A stretch of 64,000 nt of DNA from Motilibacter deserti (GCF_011250635.1 NZ_JAANNP010000009.1:1-64000), one strand, 5' to 3'; shown: positions 17,886-28,168, numbered from the stretch's first letter. The notes: generated by a model from the sequence alone, not told the origin. Translations and numbers: made by a program.

Positions 17886-18680
17886 TCAGCGCACGTGCAC
17901 GACGTCCCCGGCGCTCACGGCGCGTCCGTCCACGACGAGCCGGCCCTCGGTGTCGACGGCCTCGGCTCGTCCGGTCAGCGCCTCGCCGCCCGGCAGCTCG
18001 ACGCGGACGTGGCGCCCGAGGGTCGAGCAGAGCCCGGTGTACGCCGGAAGCAGCCCGGACGCCTCCGGGTCGCCCCCCGCGGCGGCCCACCCGGCGTACC
18101 GCTCCCCGAGCTCGGACAGGACGGCGACCAGGACCTTGGTGCGGTCGGTCTCGGCGGCGCCCTCGAGGAGCAGGGACGTCGCGGTGGGAACAGGGCGCTC
18201 CTCGGCGGTGAGCGTGGTGTTCAGCCCGATCCCGAGGACCAGGGCCGGGCCGACGCCGCCGTCGACCCGCTCCGCGAGCAGCCCGGCCAGCTTGCGGTCG
18301 TCCACGAGCACGTCGTTCGGCCATTTCAGGGTGGCCTCGAGCTGCGCGACCCGCCGGACGACCTCGGCCACTGCGACCCCGGCGAGGAGCGGGAGCCACC
18401 CCCAGCGCTCGGCCGGGATGTCGACGGGGCGCAGCAGGACCGAGACGGCGAGGCTGGACCGCGGCGGCGCCGACCAGGAGCGGCCGGACCGCCCCCGCCC
18501 TGCCGTCTGCAGGTCGGCCACCAGCACGGTCCCCGCGCGGGCGCCCTCCCTGGCGCGGACGGCGAGGTCGGCGTTGGTCGACCCGGTCTCGGCGAGGACG
18601 CTGACGTCCCAGCCGAGGCTGCCGGCCAGCCGTACGTTGAGCTCCGATGCGCGCAGCGCGGGACGGGAGATCTCCGACAC
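17886..18680 (-). CDS. birA: Biotin--[acetyl-CoA-carboxylase] ligase
   Basis: 264 residues from GTG 18680. BirA activates biotin with ATP and attaches it to the BCCP lysine of acyl-CoA carboxylase. Motifs: ETGSTNADL, TAGRGRSGRSWSAPP (biotinyl-AMP loop, GRGRxGR), LKWPNDVLV with the catalytic Lys, KLAGLLAE and LGIGLN, then a C-terminal SH3-like cap (GRAEAVDTEGRLVVDG). No N-terminal DNA-binding domain, so this is a monofunctional (group I) ligase. An ATG in frame at 18701 is possible, but GTG 18680 has the leaderless spacing. It diverges from accD, whose enzyme complex it serves. Confidence 0.93.
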   Translation of the reverse strand: MSEISRPALRASELNVRLAGSLGWDVSVLAETGSTNADLAVRAREGARAGTVLVADLQTAGRGRSGRSWSAPPRSSLAVSVLLRPVDIPAERWGWLPLLAGVAVAEVVRRVAQLEATLKWPNDVLVDDRKLAGLLAERVDGGVGPALVLGIGLNTTLTAEERPVPTATSLLLEGAAETDRTKVLVAVLSELGERYAGWAAAGGDPEASGLLPAYTGLCSTLGRHVRVELPGGEALTGRAEAVDTEGRLVVDGRAVSAGDVVHVR

Positions 18681-18685
18681 GCGGA

Positions 18686-18692
18686 TAGGGTA
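18686..18692. promoter_or_regulatory. Overlapping divergent -10 boxes of birA and accD
   Basis: The seven bases TAGGGTA contain TAGGGT (plus, 18686-18691, eight bases before accD ATG 18700) and, on the other strand, TACCCT (18692-18687, six bases before birA GTG 18680). Both look leaderless, and RNA polymerase could hold only one at a time. Confidence 0.5.
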
Positions 18693-18699
18693 GGGACTC

Positions 18700-20315
<1,616 letters not shown>

Positions 20316-20319
<4 letters not shown>

Positions 20320-20555
20320 GCGTGCCGCAGGACCCCGGCCCCGAGGACGCCGTCTCGGTCGTGCACGGCAGCGCGGCCCCGGAGGACATCGCGGCGCTGC
20401 TCGCCGTGCTGGTGGCGCACTCGGCCGCCCAAGCCCAGGCCCACGCGCCGGCCGAGGCGCCGCAGCGCTCGGCGTGGGCCTCGCGGGCGTCCGCGCACCG
20501 GCGCATGCCCGCCCCTGGGCCGGGCGCTTGGCAGGCGGCGGTGCGGGGGCTCTGA
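20316..20555 (+). CDS. accE: Acyl-CoA carboxylase epsilon subunit
   Basis: 79 residues from GTG 20316, overlapping the accD stop (GTGA). Epsilon subunits are short, poorly conserved partners that stabilise the actinobacterial alpha-beta carboxylase. Features match: an N-terminal [19 protein letters not shown] (the conserved G.....E.AAL..VL segment), a flexible Ala/Pro/Gln middle and a C-terminal W-containing block ([23 protein letters not shown]). Position directly after accD, as in Streptomyces and Mycobacterium, makes the call firm despite weak sequence identity. Confidence 0.85.
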
Positions 20556-20628
20556 CGGGCGGCCGCCGAGGACGAGGGCGTCCCCGGGGAGCAGGCACTC
20601 GGCGGGCGTCGCCGCAACAGGAGACAGT

Positions 20629-20664
20629 TGTCCCTCGTGGTCGTCATGCCGACCACGAGGGACA
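20629..20664. terminator. Perfect 15-bp hairpin between convergent operons
   Basis: Arms TGTCCCTCGTGGTCG and CGACCACGAGGGACA are exact complements around a TCATGC loop. It lies 73 bases after accE and 31 bases after the last ABC gene on the other strand, so it can end both transcripts. There is no T tract. It could also be a protein-binding palindrome. Confidence 0.6.
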
Positions 20665-20695
20665 GGTGATCACGGCCTGCACGCCCCCCGCGCAG

Positions 20696-21427
20696 CTACC
20701 CCGCCGCCGCGTCGATCCGCGGCAGCCGCCGCACGGCCAGCAGCCCGAGCGCCGCAGCAGCGACGGCCAGCACGACACCCCCGACGACGACCCCGACGTC
20801 GGCGATGTTGAACGGCACCAGGTCCTCGGCCCAGGGCGCACCGAGCACCCGTCGCCCGTAGGCGGCGACGGAGAGGTTGCGCAGCGCGGTGACCGGGCCG
20901 GCGAGCGAGATCTCCCAGATGACGACGTAGGCCAGGCCGATGAAGAGGCCCCGCCCGGACACCAGCGACAGCAGGACGAAGAGGGCGGTGTACGCCGCGG
21001 CGGTCAGCAGGGTCGCCGCGAGCAGGGACGACCACACCTTGCCGGTGTCCAGCTCCTCCCCGGTGCCCAGCACGCCGATGCCGACGACCGCCGGCAGGCT
21101 GACGAGCACGGTGGTGATCCAGGCCGCCGCCAGCTTGGCCCCGACGATGCGCCAGCGCGGGGTCGACGTGGACATGAGCAACGGCAGGGTGCCGCCCTCG
21201 CGCTCGTCGTCGAACGCGTTGACCCCGATGACGAGAGAGACCAGCGAGAGCACGACGCCGATCAGCAGGTTGCCGCCGAGGGTGGCGTACGCGCTGTCGA
21301 AGTCGACCGGGTCGGCCGCGAGCCGGATGATCACGGCGACGATGCCGATGGCCAGCGGGAGGAACGCGATGGCCAGCGTGCGGCCACGGAAGAGCAGTGC
21401 CCGCAGCGCGAGCCCGAACATCGTCAT
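20696..21427 (-). CDS. ABC transporter permease (ABC-2 type)
   Basis: 243 residues with about six membrane helices. The cytoplasmic loop ERE-GGTLPLLMSTSTPRWRIVGAKL (FDDEREGGTLPLLMST...) is the conserved EREsGTl.lLlstPi motif of ABC-2/NatB-like permeases. It is the last of four overlapping genes and its ATG overlaps the ATPase stop (21424-21427). It presumably pairs with that ATPase in an exporter of unknown substrate. Confidence 0.85.
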   Translation of the reverse strand: MTMFGLALRALLFRGRTLAIAFLPLAIGIVAVIIRLAADPVDFDSAYATLGGNLLIGVVLSLVSLVIGVNAFDDEREGGTLPLLMSTSTPRWRIVGAKLAAAWITTVLVSLPAVVGIGVLGTGEELDTGKVWSSLLAATLLTAAAYTALFVLLSLVSGRGLFIGLAYVVIWEISLAGPVTALRNLSVAAYGRRVLGAPWAEDLVPFNIADVGVVVGGVVLAVAAAALGLLAVRRLPRIDAAAG

Positions 21428-22383
21428 CGGCCGACTCCCCGCGCGGCGCTGGTGAGAGCCGCGAAGACGCTCTCGAGGTCCTCGCCGACCGGCTCGACCC
21501 GCCGCAGCCAGAGCCCGGCCTCGCGGGCGAGCACGGGCAGCCGGGTGGCCAGCGCGACGGCCTGCGCGGTCTCCACGGTGAGCTCCTCCCCCTCCAGCTC
21601 GACCGCGTGCACGACGCCGTCGGCGAGCAGCAGGCCGCCGAGGCGGCGCGCGTCGTCCGTGGAGATGCGCACGGTGCGCGGCCGGTCGGTCATGAGGTCG
21701 CGGATGCCCTCCGCCGTGCCCTCGGCCACCAGCCTGCCGTTGACGACGACGAGCAGCCGGCTGGCCATGCGCTCGACCTCGGTGAGGATGTGCGAGGACA
21801 CGAGCACGGTGCGGCCCTCGGCGCCGAGCCGGCGGATGAGCTCGACGTCGGCGCGCCGCTGCGCCGGGTCCAGCCCGTTGAGCGGCTCGTCGAGCAGGAG
21901 CACCGCGGGGTCATGGGCGAGCGCCTGAGCCAGCTTGACCCGCTGGCGCATGCCCTTGGAGAAGCCGGCGACCTTGCGGTCGGCCGCCTCGGTCAGCCCC
22001 ACCCGCTCGAGGGCGGCCTTGGCCGCTGCCCCCGCTGCGGCGACGCCACGCTGGGACGCGAGCAGCTCGACCGTCTGCCGGGCGGTGAGGAACGGCCAGA
22101 GCCCCTCCGAGTCCGGCACCACCCCCAGCCCCTCGTGGACCTTCGGCTCGGCCCGCGGGTCGCGCCCGAGCACGCGCACCGTGCCCTGACTGGGCGACGT
22201 CCAGCCCGCCATCAGCGACAGCGTGGTCGACTTGCCGGCACCGTTGTGGCCGAGCAGGCCCGTGACGCCGGGGAAGAGCTCGTACGACACGTCCGAGAGC
22301 GCCACCGTGTCGCCGAACCACTTGGAGACGTTGTCCAGGACGACGGGCGCGGTCGACACGGGTGCGGCCGGGGCAGCGGTCAC
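21424..22383 (-). CDS. ABC transporter ATP-binding protein
   Basis: 319 residues from GTG 22383, overlapping the preceding permease stop by four bases. A complete nucleotide-binding domain: Walker A LLGHNGAGKSTT, Q-loop region, signature FSKGMRQRVKLAQAL, Walker B VLLLDEPLNGLDP, H-loop SSHILTEV. A ~90-residue C-terminal extension (RTVRISTDDARRLGGLL...) is typical of CcmA/NatA-type drug or lipid exporters. Confidence 0.9.
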   Translation of the reverse strand: MTAAPAAPVSTAPVVLDNVSKWFGDTVALSDVSYELFPGVTGLLGHNGAGKSTTLSLMAGWTSPSQGTVRVLGRDPRAEPKVHEGLGVVPDSEGLWPFLTARQTVELLASQRGVAAAGAAAKAALERVGLTEAADRKVAGFSKGMRQRVKLAQALAHDPAVLLLDEPLNGLDPAQRRADVELIRRLGAEGRTVLVSSHILTEVERMASRLLVVVNGRLVAEGTAEGIRDLMTDRPRTVRISTDDARRLGGLLLADGVVHAVELEGEELTVETAQAVALATRLPVLAREAGLWLRRVEPVGEDLESVFAALTSAARGVGR

Positions 22384-23264
22384 GACTCCCGCCCTCCCCG
22401 GTAGCGGCGCCAGAGGACGGCCGCGGCGCCGAGCACGACGACCAGCCACACGGCCCACAGCAGGCCCTGCGGAGCGGTGACGTTGCCCTCGGGAGTGTCG
22501 AGGAACGACGCGGTCATGTCGATCGGCACGATCGGGAGCACGAAGGCGAGGAAGGCGTCGGAGTTGCTGATCGACGCCACCGCGCCGCCCAGCGTCGAGG
22601 CCACCAGCATCACCCCGAGGTAGCCGCCGACCGCGAACACCCGGCGCGGCGTGAGCGAGCCGATCGCGAGCCCCCAGCCGGCGTGGAAGAGGGCGAGCAG
22701 CACGCCGGCGAGCACGACCTTCGGCAGGTCCGCCGCGTGGTCGCCGACGTAGTCGATCGGCGAGTCCGAGACGAGGGCGCCACCGATGAGCAGCACCAGC
22801 AGCGGGCCGAGGGTGACTAGCAGGATCAGCAGCAGCGCCGCGATGACCTTGCCCAGGACGTACTCCCAGGCGGACAGCGCGGTGGAGAAGTAGAGCGTGA
22901 GGACCCTGTCCCGGCGGTCGCGCGTCAGCAGTGACGGGATGGTGGTCGCGACGTAGGCGAGCAGCGGCGTCGCGATGAGCGCGAGCAGCTCGTAGTAGCT
23001 CACGAAGTCCAGCGGCTCGGTGAACTCGTCGTTGTCCGGGACGAGCAGCGGGATGCCCACCGCCACCACCGCCGGGGCGTACGCCACCACCACGAGCAGG
23101 AACGGCCAGATCTTCGCGCCGGTCGAGCGCCGGACGCCCAGCGCCCCGAGCGCGGAGGACCGGGCGAGCGCCAGCACCGCGTACACCCGCGGGCGCAGCT
23201 GCCCGGTGAACCGGGAGTAGCGGATGTCGTAGAGGACGGCCGGCGGCCGCGTCGGGGAGGTCAC
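22380..23264 (-). CDS. ABC transporter permease (ABC-2 type)
   Basis: 294 residues from GTG 23264, overlapping the stops and starts of both neighbours. Six membrane helices. The first loop carries TRDRRDRVLTLYFSTALSAWEYVLGKV, the position of the ABC-2 coupling motif, and the second half has LFHAGWGLAIGSLTPRR. It differs clearly from the other permease in the operon, so the operon probably encodes either one four-subunit exporter or two related exporters. Confidence 0.85.
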   Translation of the reverse strand: MTSPTRPPAVLYDIRYSRFTGQLRPRVYAVLALARSSALGALGVRRSTGAKIWPFLLVVVAYAPAVVAVGIPLLVPDNDEFTEPLDFVSYYELLALIATPLLAYVATTIPSLLTRDRRDRVLTLYFSTALSAWEYVLGKVIAALLLILLVTLGPLLVLLIGGALVSDSPIDYVGDHAADLPKVVLAGVLLALFHAGWGLAIGSLTPRRVFAVGGYLGVMLVASTLGGAVASISNSDAFLAFVLPIVPIDMTASFLDTPEGNVTAPQGLLWAVWLVVVLGAAAVLWRRYRGGRES

Positions 23265-24226
23265 GGGCGCGCCCCGTCGGTGGCCCGGTCCGATGACATC
23301 GCGTCGATGACGGCCTCCTCCAGCCGGTCCCCCTCGTCGGCGAGGCGCAGGATCCCGATGCCCTGCTCGGCCGCGAGGTCCCGCACGAGGGTCAGGGTGG
23401 TCTGGTCGCCGACCGCGATCCCGATGTCGCCCTGCTGGGTCGGGTACGTCGGCACCCCGCGGGCGTTCAGCAGCCCAGCGAACGCCCCGAGGTCGCCGGT
23501 CACCCGCAGCGCGACCGGCCCGACGCGGGCCGCCGGCTCCACCGGCTGCTGCGCGGCTAGCCGCCCCGAGCGGAGCACCACGACCTCGTCGCACGTCTGC
23601 TCGATGTCCTCGAGCACGTGCGAGGAGACGAGCACCCGGATGCCCAGCTCGTGGGAGAGCCGGCGCACGATCGAGAGCATCTCGCGGCGCCCCGCGGGGT
23701 CCAGTCCGCTCGTCGGCTCGTCGAGCACGACGAGGTCGGGGCCGTGCACCAGCGCCTGGGCCAGCTTGGCCCGCTGCCGCATGCCGAGCGAGTACGTCCC
23801 GATGGCCCGGCGGCGCTCCTCCTCGAGCCCGACCGCGAAGAGCACCTCGGAGGTCCGCCGGCGGGCGTCGCGGCGGTTCAGCCCGCGCAGCTGCGCGATG
23901 TGCACGCACATGTCCTGCGCGGACATCTCCGTCGGCAGGCAGTTGTGCTCGGGCATGTAGCCCACCCGGCGGCGCACCGCGTCGCGGTCGGCGGCCGCGT
24001 CGATGCCCAGCACGCGGACCGTGCCCGAGTCGGGCGGGGTGAGCCCCAGCGCGACCTTCATGAGCGTGGACTTGCCGGCACCGTTGGCTCCGAGCAGGCC
24101 GGTCGCCGCGGCGCGCACGGTCACCGTCACCTCGGACAGCGCCTGCACCCCGCCGCGCGACCCGGCCCGGCCGAAGCTCTTGCTCACTCCGACGCACTCC
24201 AGCGCAGGAGTGTCCAGGACCGCCAC
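23261..24226 (-). CDS. ABC transporter ATP-binding protein, first gene of operon
   Basis: 321 residues. Walker A GLLGANGAGKSTLM, signature SLGMRQRAKLAQAL, Walker B LVVLDEPTSGLDP and H-loop SSHVLED are all present, followed by a C-terminal ~100-residue domain with ALRVTGDLGAFAGLL. GTG 24226 follows a TAGGGT box by six bases, so the four-gene operon likely begins with a leaderless message. The two ATPases of the operon are paralogues. Confidence 0.9.
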   Translation of the reverse strand: MAVLDTPALECVGVSKSFGRAGSRGGVQALSEVTVTVRAAATGLLGANGAGKSTLMKVALGLTPPDSGTVRVLGIDAAADRDAVRRRVGYMPEHNCLPTEMSAQDMCVHIAQLRGLNRRDARRRTSEVLFAVGLEEERRRAIGTYSLGMRQRAKLAQALVHGPDLVVLDEPTSGLDPAGRREMLSIVRRLSHELGIRVLVSSHVLEDIEQTCDEVVVLRSGRLAAQQPVEPAARVGPVALRVTGDLGAFAGLLNARGVPTYPTQQGDIGIAVGDQTTLTLVRDLAAEQGIGILRLADEGDRLEEAVIDAMSSDRATDGARP

Positions 24227-24232
24227 GTCGGC

Positions 24233-24238
24233 ACCCTA
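24233..24238 (-). promoter_or_regulatory. -10 box (TAGGGT) of the ABC operon
   Basis: Minus-strand TAGGGT, six bases, then GTG 24226. It lies in the 38-bp gap behind the MFS gene stop, so the ABC operon has its own promoter in addition to any readthrough. Confidence 0.5.
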
Positions 24239-24264
24239 TCGACCGATGCGCCCGTGATCCATGA

Positions 24265-25536
24265 TCAGGCGCGCAGCGAGCCGTCGCGCACAGGGTCGGC
24301 GTCGCCGGCCTCCTCGTCCACCCGCACGGCACCGGCGGTGAGCACGACCACCACGAGCAGCAGCGCCGGCACCGCGAGCGCCGCGCCCAGCCCGACCAGC
24401 TCGGCGATCCCGCCGATGACCGGCGGGCCGACGAGGAAGCCGAGGTAGCCCAGCGTGCTGACACGGGCTATGCCCGCCCCGGCCGCGGCCCCCGGGATGC
24501 TCCCGGCCGCGCTGAACAGCACCGGGACCAGCACCGACAGGCCTGCGCCGAGGAGCGCGAAGCCGGCGATCGCCGCGAGGCTGCCGGGAAGGAGCAGGCC
24601 GGCCAGCAGCCCGGCACCGGCCAGGGCCGCACCGCGCCGCACCGTGCGTACGGGCCCCCACGCGCCCGTCGCCCGGTCACCGACCAGCCGCCCGAGCGTC
24701 ATGCACAGGCTGAAGGCGGCGTACGCGGCGGTCGCGAGCCCCGGGCCGGCGTCCCGCTCGTCGCGCACGTAGACCGCGCTCCAGTCGGCCGCGGCCCCCT
24801 CGCCGAGCAGGCAGATGAAGGCGAGCACGCCGAGCAGCAGCACCCGCCGGCCCACCCCGCGCGGGATCGCCCGCGCGCCCGCGGGCCGCTCCTCAGCCAC
24901 CGTCGCGTACCCGTCCGGGAGCAGCCGGGTGCCCGCCGCCAGCATCAGGGGGGTCAGGGCGAGCGCGGTGGCCGTCAAGCTGGCCCGCGCGCTCACATCG
25001 GCCTGCGCCGCGAGGCCGGCGACGCCGACCCCGAGGAAGCCGCCCATGCTGAACCACGCGTGGAAGCTGCTCATGATCGGCCGGCCGTAGCCGCGCTCGA
25101 CCCGGACGGCCTGCGCGTTCATCGAGACGTCGAGCAGGCCGTTCGAGGCGCCGAGCGCAACTAGGGCCGCGGCCAGCGACACCGGCCCCCCGGCGTACGC
25201 GACCGGCAGCAGCACCAGGGGCATGAGCAGGGCGGCCACCCGCAGCGTGCGGCGCTCGCCGAACCGTGCGATGGCCGGCGGCACGAGCTGCATGCCGAGG
25301 ACCGCGCCGACCGCGGGGCCGAGCAGGATCAGCCCGAGCTCGCCGTTCTGCAGCTCCAGCGCGCGTTTGACGTCCGGGATGCGGCCGACCCAGGAGCCGA
25401 AGGCGGCGCCGTTGAGCAGGAAGACGACCGCCGTGGCCACGCGGGCGTGCAGCGCGGTCGGCGCCGGGCGCGGCTTGTCGCCCGCGTCCGTCGTGACCGT
25501 CCCCGCTCGGCTCTGCTCGCTCACGTCGTCTCCCAT
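24265..25536 (-). CDS. MFS transporter
   Basis: 423 residues with twelve predicted hydrophobic helices. Loop 2-3 has ARFGERRTLRVAALL, the MFS motif A region, and FLLNGAAFGSWVGRIPDVK begins helix 1 in the manner of the YbjJ/inner-membrane sugar- or drug-type MFS subgroup. A cytoplasmic N-tail of ~30 residues precedes it. It diverges from a LacI regulator, and a LacI-type palindrome sits between the two, so expression is probably controlled by that regulator, with a sugar-like effector as the natural guess. Confidence 0.85.
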   Translation of the reverse strand: MGDDVSEQSRAGTVTTDAGDKPRPAPTALHARVATAVVFLLNGAAFGSWVGRIPDVKRALELQNGELGLILLGPAVGAVLGMQLVPPAIARFGERRTLRVAALLMPLVLLPVAYAGGPVSLAAALVALGASNGLLDVSMNAQAVRVERGYGRPIMSSFHAWFSMGGFLGVGVAGLAAQADVSARASLTATALALTPLMLAAGTRLLPDGYATVAEERPAGARAIPRGVGRRVLLLGVLAFICLLGEGAAADWSAVYVRDERDAGPGLATAAYAAFSLCMTLGRLVGDRATGAWGPVRTVRRGAALAGAGLLAGLLLPGSLAAIAGFALLGAGLSVLVPVLFSAAGSIPGAAAGAGIARVSTLGYLGFLVGPPVIGGIAELVGLGAALAVPALLLVVVVLTAGAVRVDEEAGDADPVRDGSLRA

Positions 25537-25546
25537 GCCGTCCGTG

Positions 25547-25564
25547 TGGTTAATCGTTTAACCA
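25547..25564. promoter_or_regulatory. LacI-type operator between MFS and lacI genes
   Basis: TGGTTAATCGTTTAACCA is an 18-bp near-perfect palindrome with a central CG, the LacI/GalR operator style, in an otherwise 74 % GC genome. It is 11 bases upstream of the MFS start and overlaps TATGGT, a possible MFS -10. A TAGACT -10 for the lacI gene is at 25574-25579. Confidence 0.65.
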
Positions 25565-25619
25565 TAGCCCCACTAGACTGCTTCCCGCATCCAGGTCGAG
25601 TGGCGGAGGGGGTCGGACG

Positions 25620-26729
25620 GTGGCGACGCTGCGCGAGGTCGCCGCCGCGGCAGGCGTGTCGACGGCGACCGCGTCCAACGTCTTCAACGGCACCGGCCGC
25701 GTGTCCGACGCCGTGCGGGCGCGCGTGGTCGAGACGGCCGCGGCGCTCGGGTACGCCGGCCCCAACCCCGCCGCGGCCTCGCTGCGCCGCGGGCGGGTGG
25801 GCATCATCGGCGTGGTCCTGGCCGAGGGGCTCGGGTACGCCCTCGGCGACCCGGCCGCCGGCGCCTTCCTCGCGGGCGTGGCGGAGGTCGGCGACGCCGC
25901 GGACGTCGGGCTGACCCTGCTGCCCGTCCCGCCCGGGCGGCCCGACCGCACCGGCCCGACGGCGCGCGGGCTCCCGACGCTGGAGCGCGCGATCGTCGAC
26001 GGGGCGATCGTCTACAGCATCGAGGAGGACTCCCCGGCGCTCCCGACGCTCGTCGCGCGCCGGCTCCCCCTGGTGGCGGTCGACAGCCCTCGCGACGCGA
26101 CGGAAGCGCCATGGGTTGCCCGCGTGCTCGTCCGCGACCGCGACGCCGCTGCCGACGCCGCGACCCACCTGGCCGCGCTCGGGCACCGCAGGGTCGCGGT
26201 CGTCGTCGACCGGCTGACGAGCGCCGCGCGCACCGGGCGCGCGCCCTGGTCGCAGGCGCGGCAGGCCACCAGCAGCGTGATCCGGGAGCGGCTCGCCGGC
26301 TACGCGGACGCGTGGCGCCGGGCCGGGCTCCCCCTCTCGGCGCTCGAGGTCCACGAGGCCGGTGCGAACTCCGTGGAGGCCGGGCAGCAGCTGGCCCGCG
26401 ACCTCGTCACGGCGCGGGCCCCGGTCACCGCAGTCGCCTGCGTCAGCGACGTGCTCGCGCTCGGGATGACCCAGGGGGCGCGCGAGCTCGGGCTGGGCGT
26501 GCCGCGCGACCTCTCGGTCGTGGGCTTCGACGACAGCCCGCTCGCCGCGCAGGTCGGGCTGACCTCGGTCGCCCAGCCGCTGCGCGAGAAGGGCGAGACG
26601 GCCGCCCGGGCGCTGCTCGCCGCGCTCGCCGGCCAGCCGGTCGAGGCGCGTACGGAGCTGCCGGCGACGCTCGTGGTGCGCGGCTCGACAGGACCGCCGG
26701 CGCAGGGAGAAGCGGCGCGGCCGCGCTAG
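25620..26729 (+). CDS. LacI-family transcriptional regulator
   Basis: 369 residues from GTG 25620 (GGAGGGGG upstream). The N-terminal helix-turn-helix is VATLREVAAAAGVSTATASNVF with hinge helix LGYAGPNPAAASLRRG, then a periplasmic-binding-type sensor domain ending in TTLVVRGSTGPP-like residues (TLVVRGSTGPPA). It presumably represses the divergent MFS gene and itself through the 25547 palindrome. It is a paralogue of the next gene (both end VVRGSTGPP), converging across a 16-bp hairpin. Confidence 0.9.
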   Translation: MATLREVAAAAGVSTATASNVFNGTGRVSDAVRARVVETAAALGYAGPNPAAASLRRGRVGIIGVVLAEGLGYALGDPAAGAFLAGVAEVGDAADVGLTLLPVPPGRPDRTGPTARGLPTLERAIVDGAIVYSIEEDSPALPTLVARRLPLVAVDSPRDATEAPWVARVLVRDRDAAADAATHLAALGHRRVAVVVDRLTSAARTGRAPWSQARQATSSVIRERLAGYADAWRRAGLPLSALEVHEAGANSVEAGQQLARDLVTARAPVTAVACVSDVLALGMTQGARELGLGVPRDLSVVGFDDSPLAAQVGLTSVAQPLREKGETAARALLAALAGQPVEARTELPATLVVRGSTGPPAQGEAARPR

Positions 26730-26916
26730 GACGACGGGACCGGCCCTCGGGTGGAAGCGCACGCGCCGTCCGGGGTGATGAACGATGACAGGGCCGGCCG
26801 GCGGGTCAGGACGGTCGACGGGAGCGGGGCCGGCTTGTGGCGGCCGGCGGAGTAGATCGGCATCGAGCTCTCCTGTGGCATGGAGCCGCGCTCGTGAGGC
26901 TGCGGCGAGGTTGGCG

Positions 26917-26957
26917 TCCCCGGTCTCCGCCGGACGGGGCGCGGCGGAGACCGGGGA
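26917..26957. terminator. 16-bp hairpin between two convergent lacI genes
   Basis: Arms TCCCCGGTCTCCGCCG and CGGCGGAGACCGGGGA pair perfectly around a 9-base loop. It occupies the 287-bp gap between two lacI paralogues reading toward each other; the rest of the gap holds no gene I can support. Confidence 0.6.
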
Positions 26958-27016
26958 GGTCTGGGGCCCCATTGAGGGGCAGCAGCTTCGGGGATCTCGG
27001 AAGCGTGATTTGTTCT

Positions 27017-28066
27017 TCAGGTACGCGGGGGCGGGCCGGTGCTGCCGCGGACGACCAGCTGGACCGGCAGCGTGTGGTGCGCCGGCTCGAGGCCGCCGGC
27101 GAGCGTGTCGACCAGGAGGCGCCCGGCGAGAGCGCCCTTCTCCAGGACGGGCTGGGCGATCGTCGTGAGCGGAGGGGTCGAGTCGCGCGAGGCCGCGCTG
27201 TCGTCGTACCCGATGACCGACACGTCCTCGGGCACCCGCAGCCCGCGGGAGCGCAGCTCGTCGATGACCCCGAATGCGAGCCCGTCGCTCATGCACGCGA
27301 TGCCGGTCGGCGGGCGCTTGCCGTCGAGCAGCAGCTTCGCCGCCAAGACGCCCTGCTCCCGCGTGGCCTCGGTGCAGGAGATCGTCGCCGGGAGCCGCGT
27401 GCCGCCGCGCCGGGCCGCACGCGCCCACCCCGCCAGCCGCTCGCGGACGACGTGATGGCGGCTGGTGGCGCTGGCCGGCACGACCTGGCAGCCGCCCTCG
27501 GCCATGCCCACCCCGACCACGCCGAGGTCGCGGTGCCCGAGCTCGATCAGGTGCGTCAGGCCGAGCAGGCCGCCCTCGCGGTCGGCGACGTTGACGCTCG
27601 GCACCGCGGGGTCGGGCTCGACGTCCACCCAGACCATGGGCAGCCCACGCCGCTTCGCCGCGTCGAGGCCGGGCGACTCGTCCTCGACCGAGTAGACGAT
27701 CAGGCCGTCCACCATCGCCCGCGCCATCGGCCCGCGCTCGGCCCCGTGCGGGGTCGAGACGACGGTGAGCGCGAAGCCGGCGTCCTCGGCGGACTGCGCG
27801 ATGCCGGCGAGGAACTCGGTCGCGACGGCGTCGGTGAACGCGTAGCGCAGGCTGTCGGTGAAGAGGACGCCGATCGTGTCCGTACGCCCCGTGCGCAAAG
27901 CCGCGGCGCTCGCGCTCGGGCCGGAGTAGCCGAGCTCCTCGGCGGCGGCGAGGATCCGCGCGCGCAGCTCCGGCGAGAGCTGGTCGGGCCGGGAGAACGC
28001 GTTGGACACGGTGGTGCGGCTGACGCCGACCGCCTCCGCGACCGTCAGCAGCGTCGCTTTGGCCAT
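27017..28066 (-). CDS. LacI-family transcriptional regulator, second
   Basis: 349 residues, ATG 28066 after GAGGAGGGAGGG. Helix-turn-helix LLTVAEAVGVSRTTVSNAFSRP with hinge LGYSGPSASAAALRTG, then the sugar-binding sensor domain (DTIGVLFTDSLRYAF, GIACMSDGLAFGVIDEL, DVSVIGYDDS). No transport or catabolic gene adjoins it on the same strand. Upstream are four copies of a palindromic element that cover its own promoter, so it is very probably autoregulated; its other targets are unknown. Confidence 0.9.
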   Translation of the reverse strand: MAKATLLTVAEAVGVSRTTVSNAFSRPDQLSPELRARILAAAEELGYSGPSASAAALRTGRTDTIGVLFTDSLRYAFTDAVATEFLAGIAQSAEDAGFALTVVSTPHGAERGPMARAMVDGLIVYSVEDESPGLDAAKRRGLPMVWVDVEPDPAVPSVNVADREGGLLGLTHLIELGHRDLGVVGVGMAEGGCQVVPASATSRHHVVRERLAGWARAARRGGTRLPATISCTEATREQGVLAAKLLLDGKRPPTGIACMSDGLAFGVIDELRSRGLRVPEDVSVIGYDDSAASRDSTPPLTTIAQPVLEKGALAGRLLVDTLAGGLEPAHHTLPVQLVVRGSTGPPPRT

Positions 28067-28093
28067 CTCGCCCTCCCTCCTCGCAGCGCGGTA

Positions 28094-28168
28094 CTGGATC
28101 GGTCAAGGGGTTCCTTCTGGATCGGTACAGTAGAACCGTGATCTTGATCGGTCAAGAGATCGATCCAG
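28094..28168. promoter_or_regulatory. Cluster of four operator-like palindromes
   Basis: CTGGATCGGTCAAG (28094-28107), CTGGATCGGTACAG (28117-28130), CTTGATCGGTCAAG (28143-28156) and AGAGATCGATCCAG (28155-28168) share the pattern CTxGATCGxTxxAG with a central CG. They cover the lacI promoter and reach toward the divergent gene at 28276. Confidence 0.65.
28127..28155 (-). promoter_or_regulatory. Promoter of the second lacI gene
   Basis: Minus-strand TTGACC (28155-28150), a 17-base spacer and TACTGT (28132-28127), about 60 bases upstream of the ATG. Both hexamers fall inside operator copies, which predicts repression by blocking polymerase. Confidence 0.6.
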
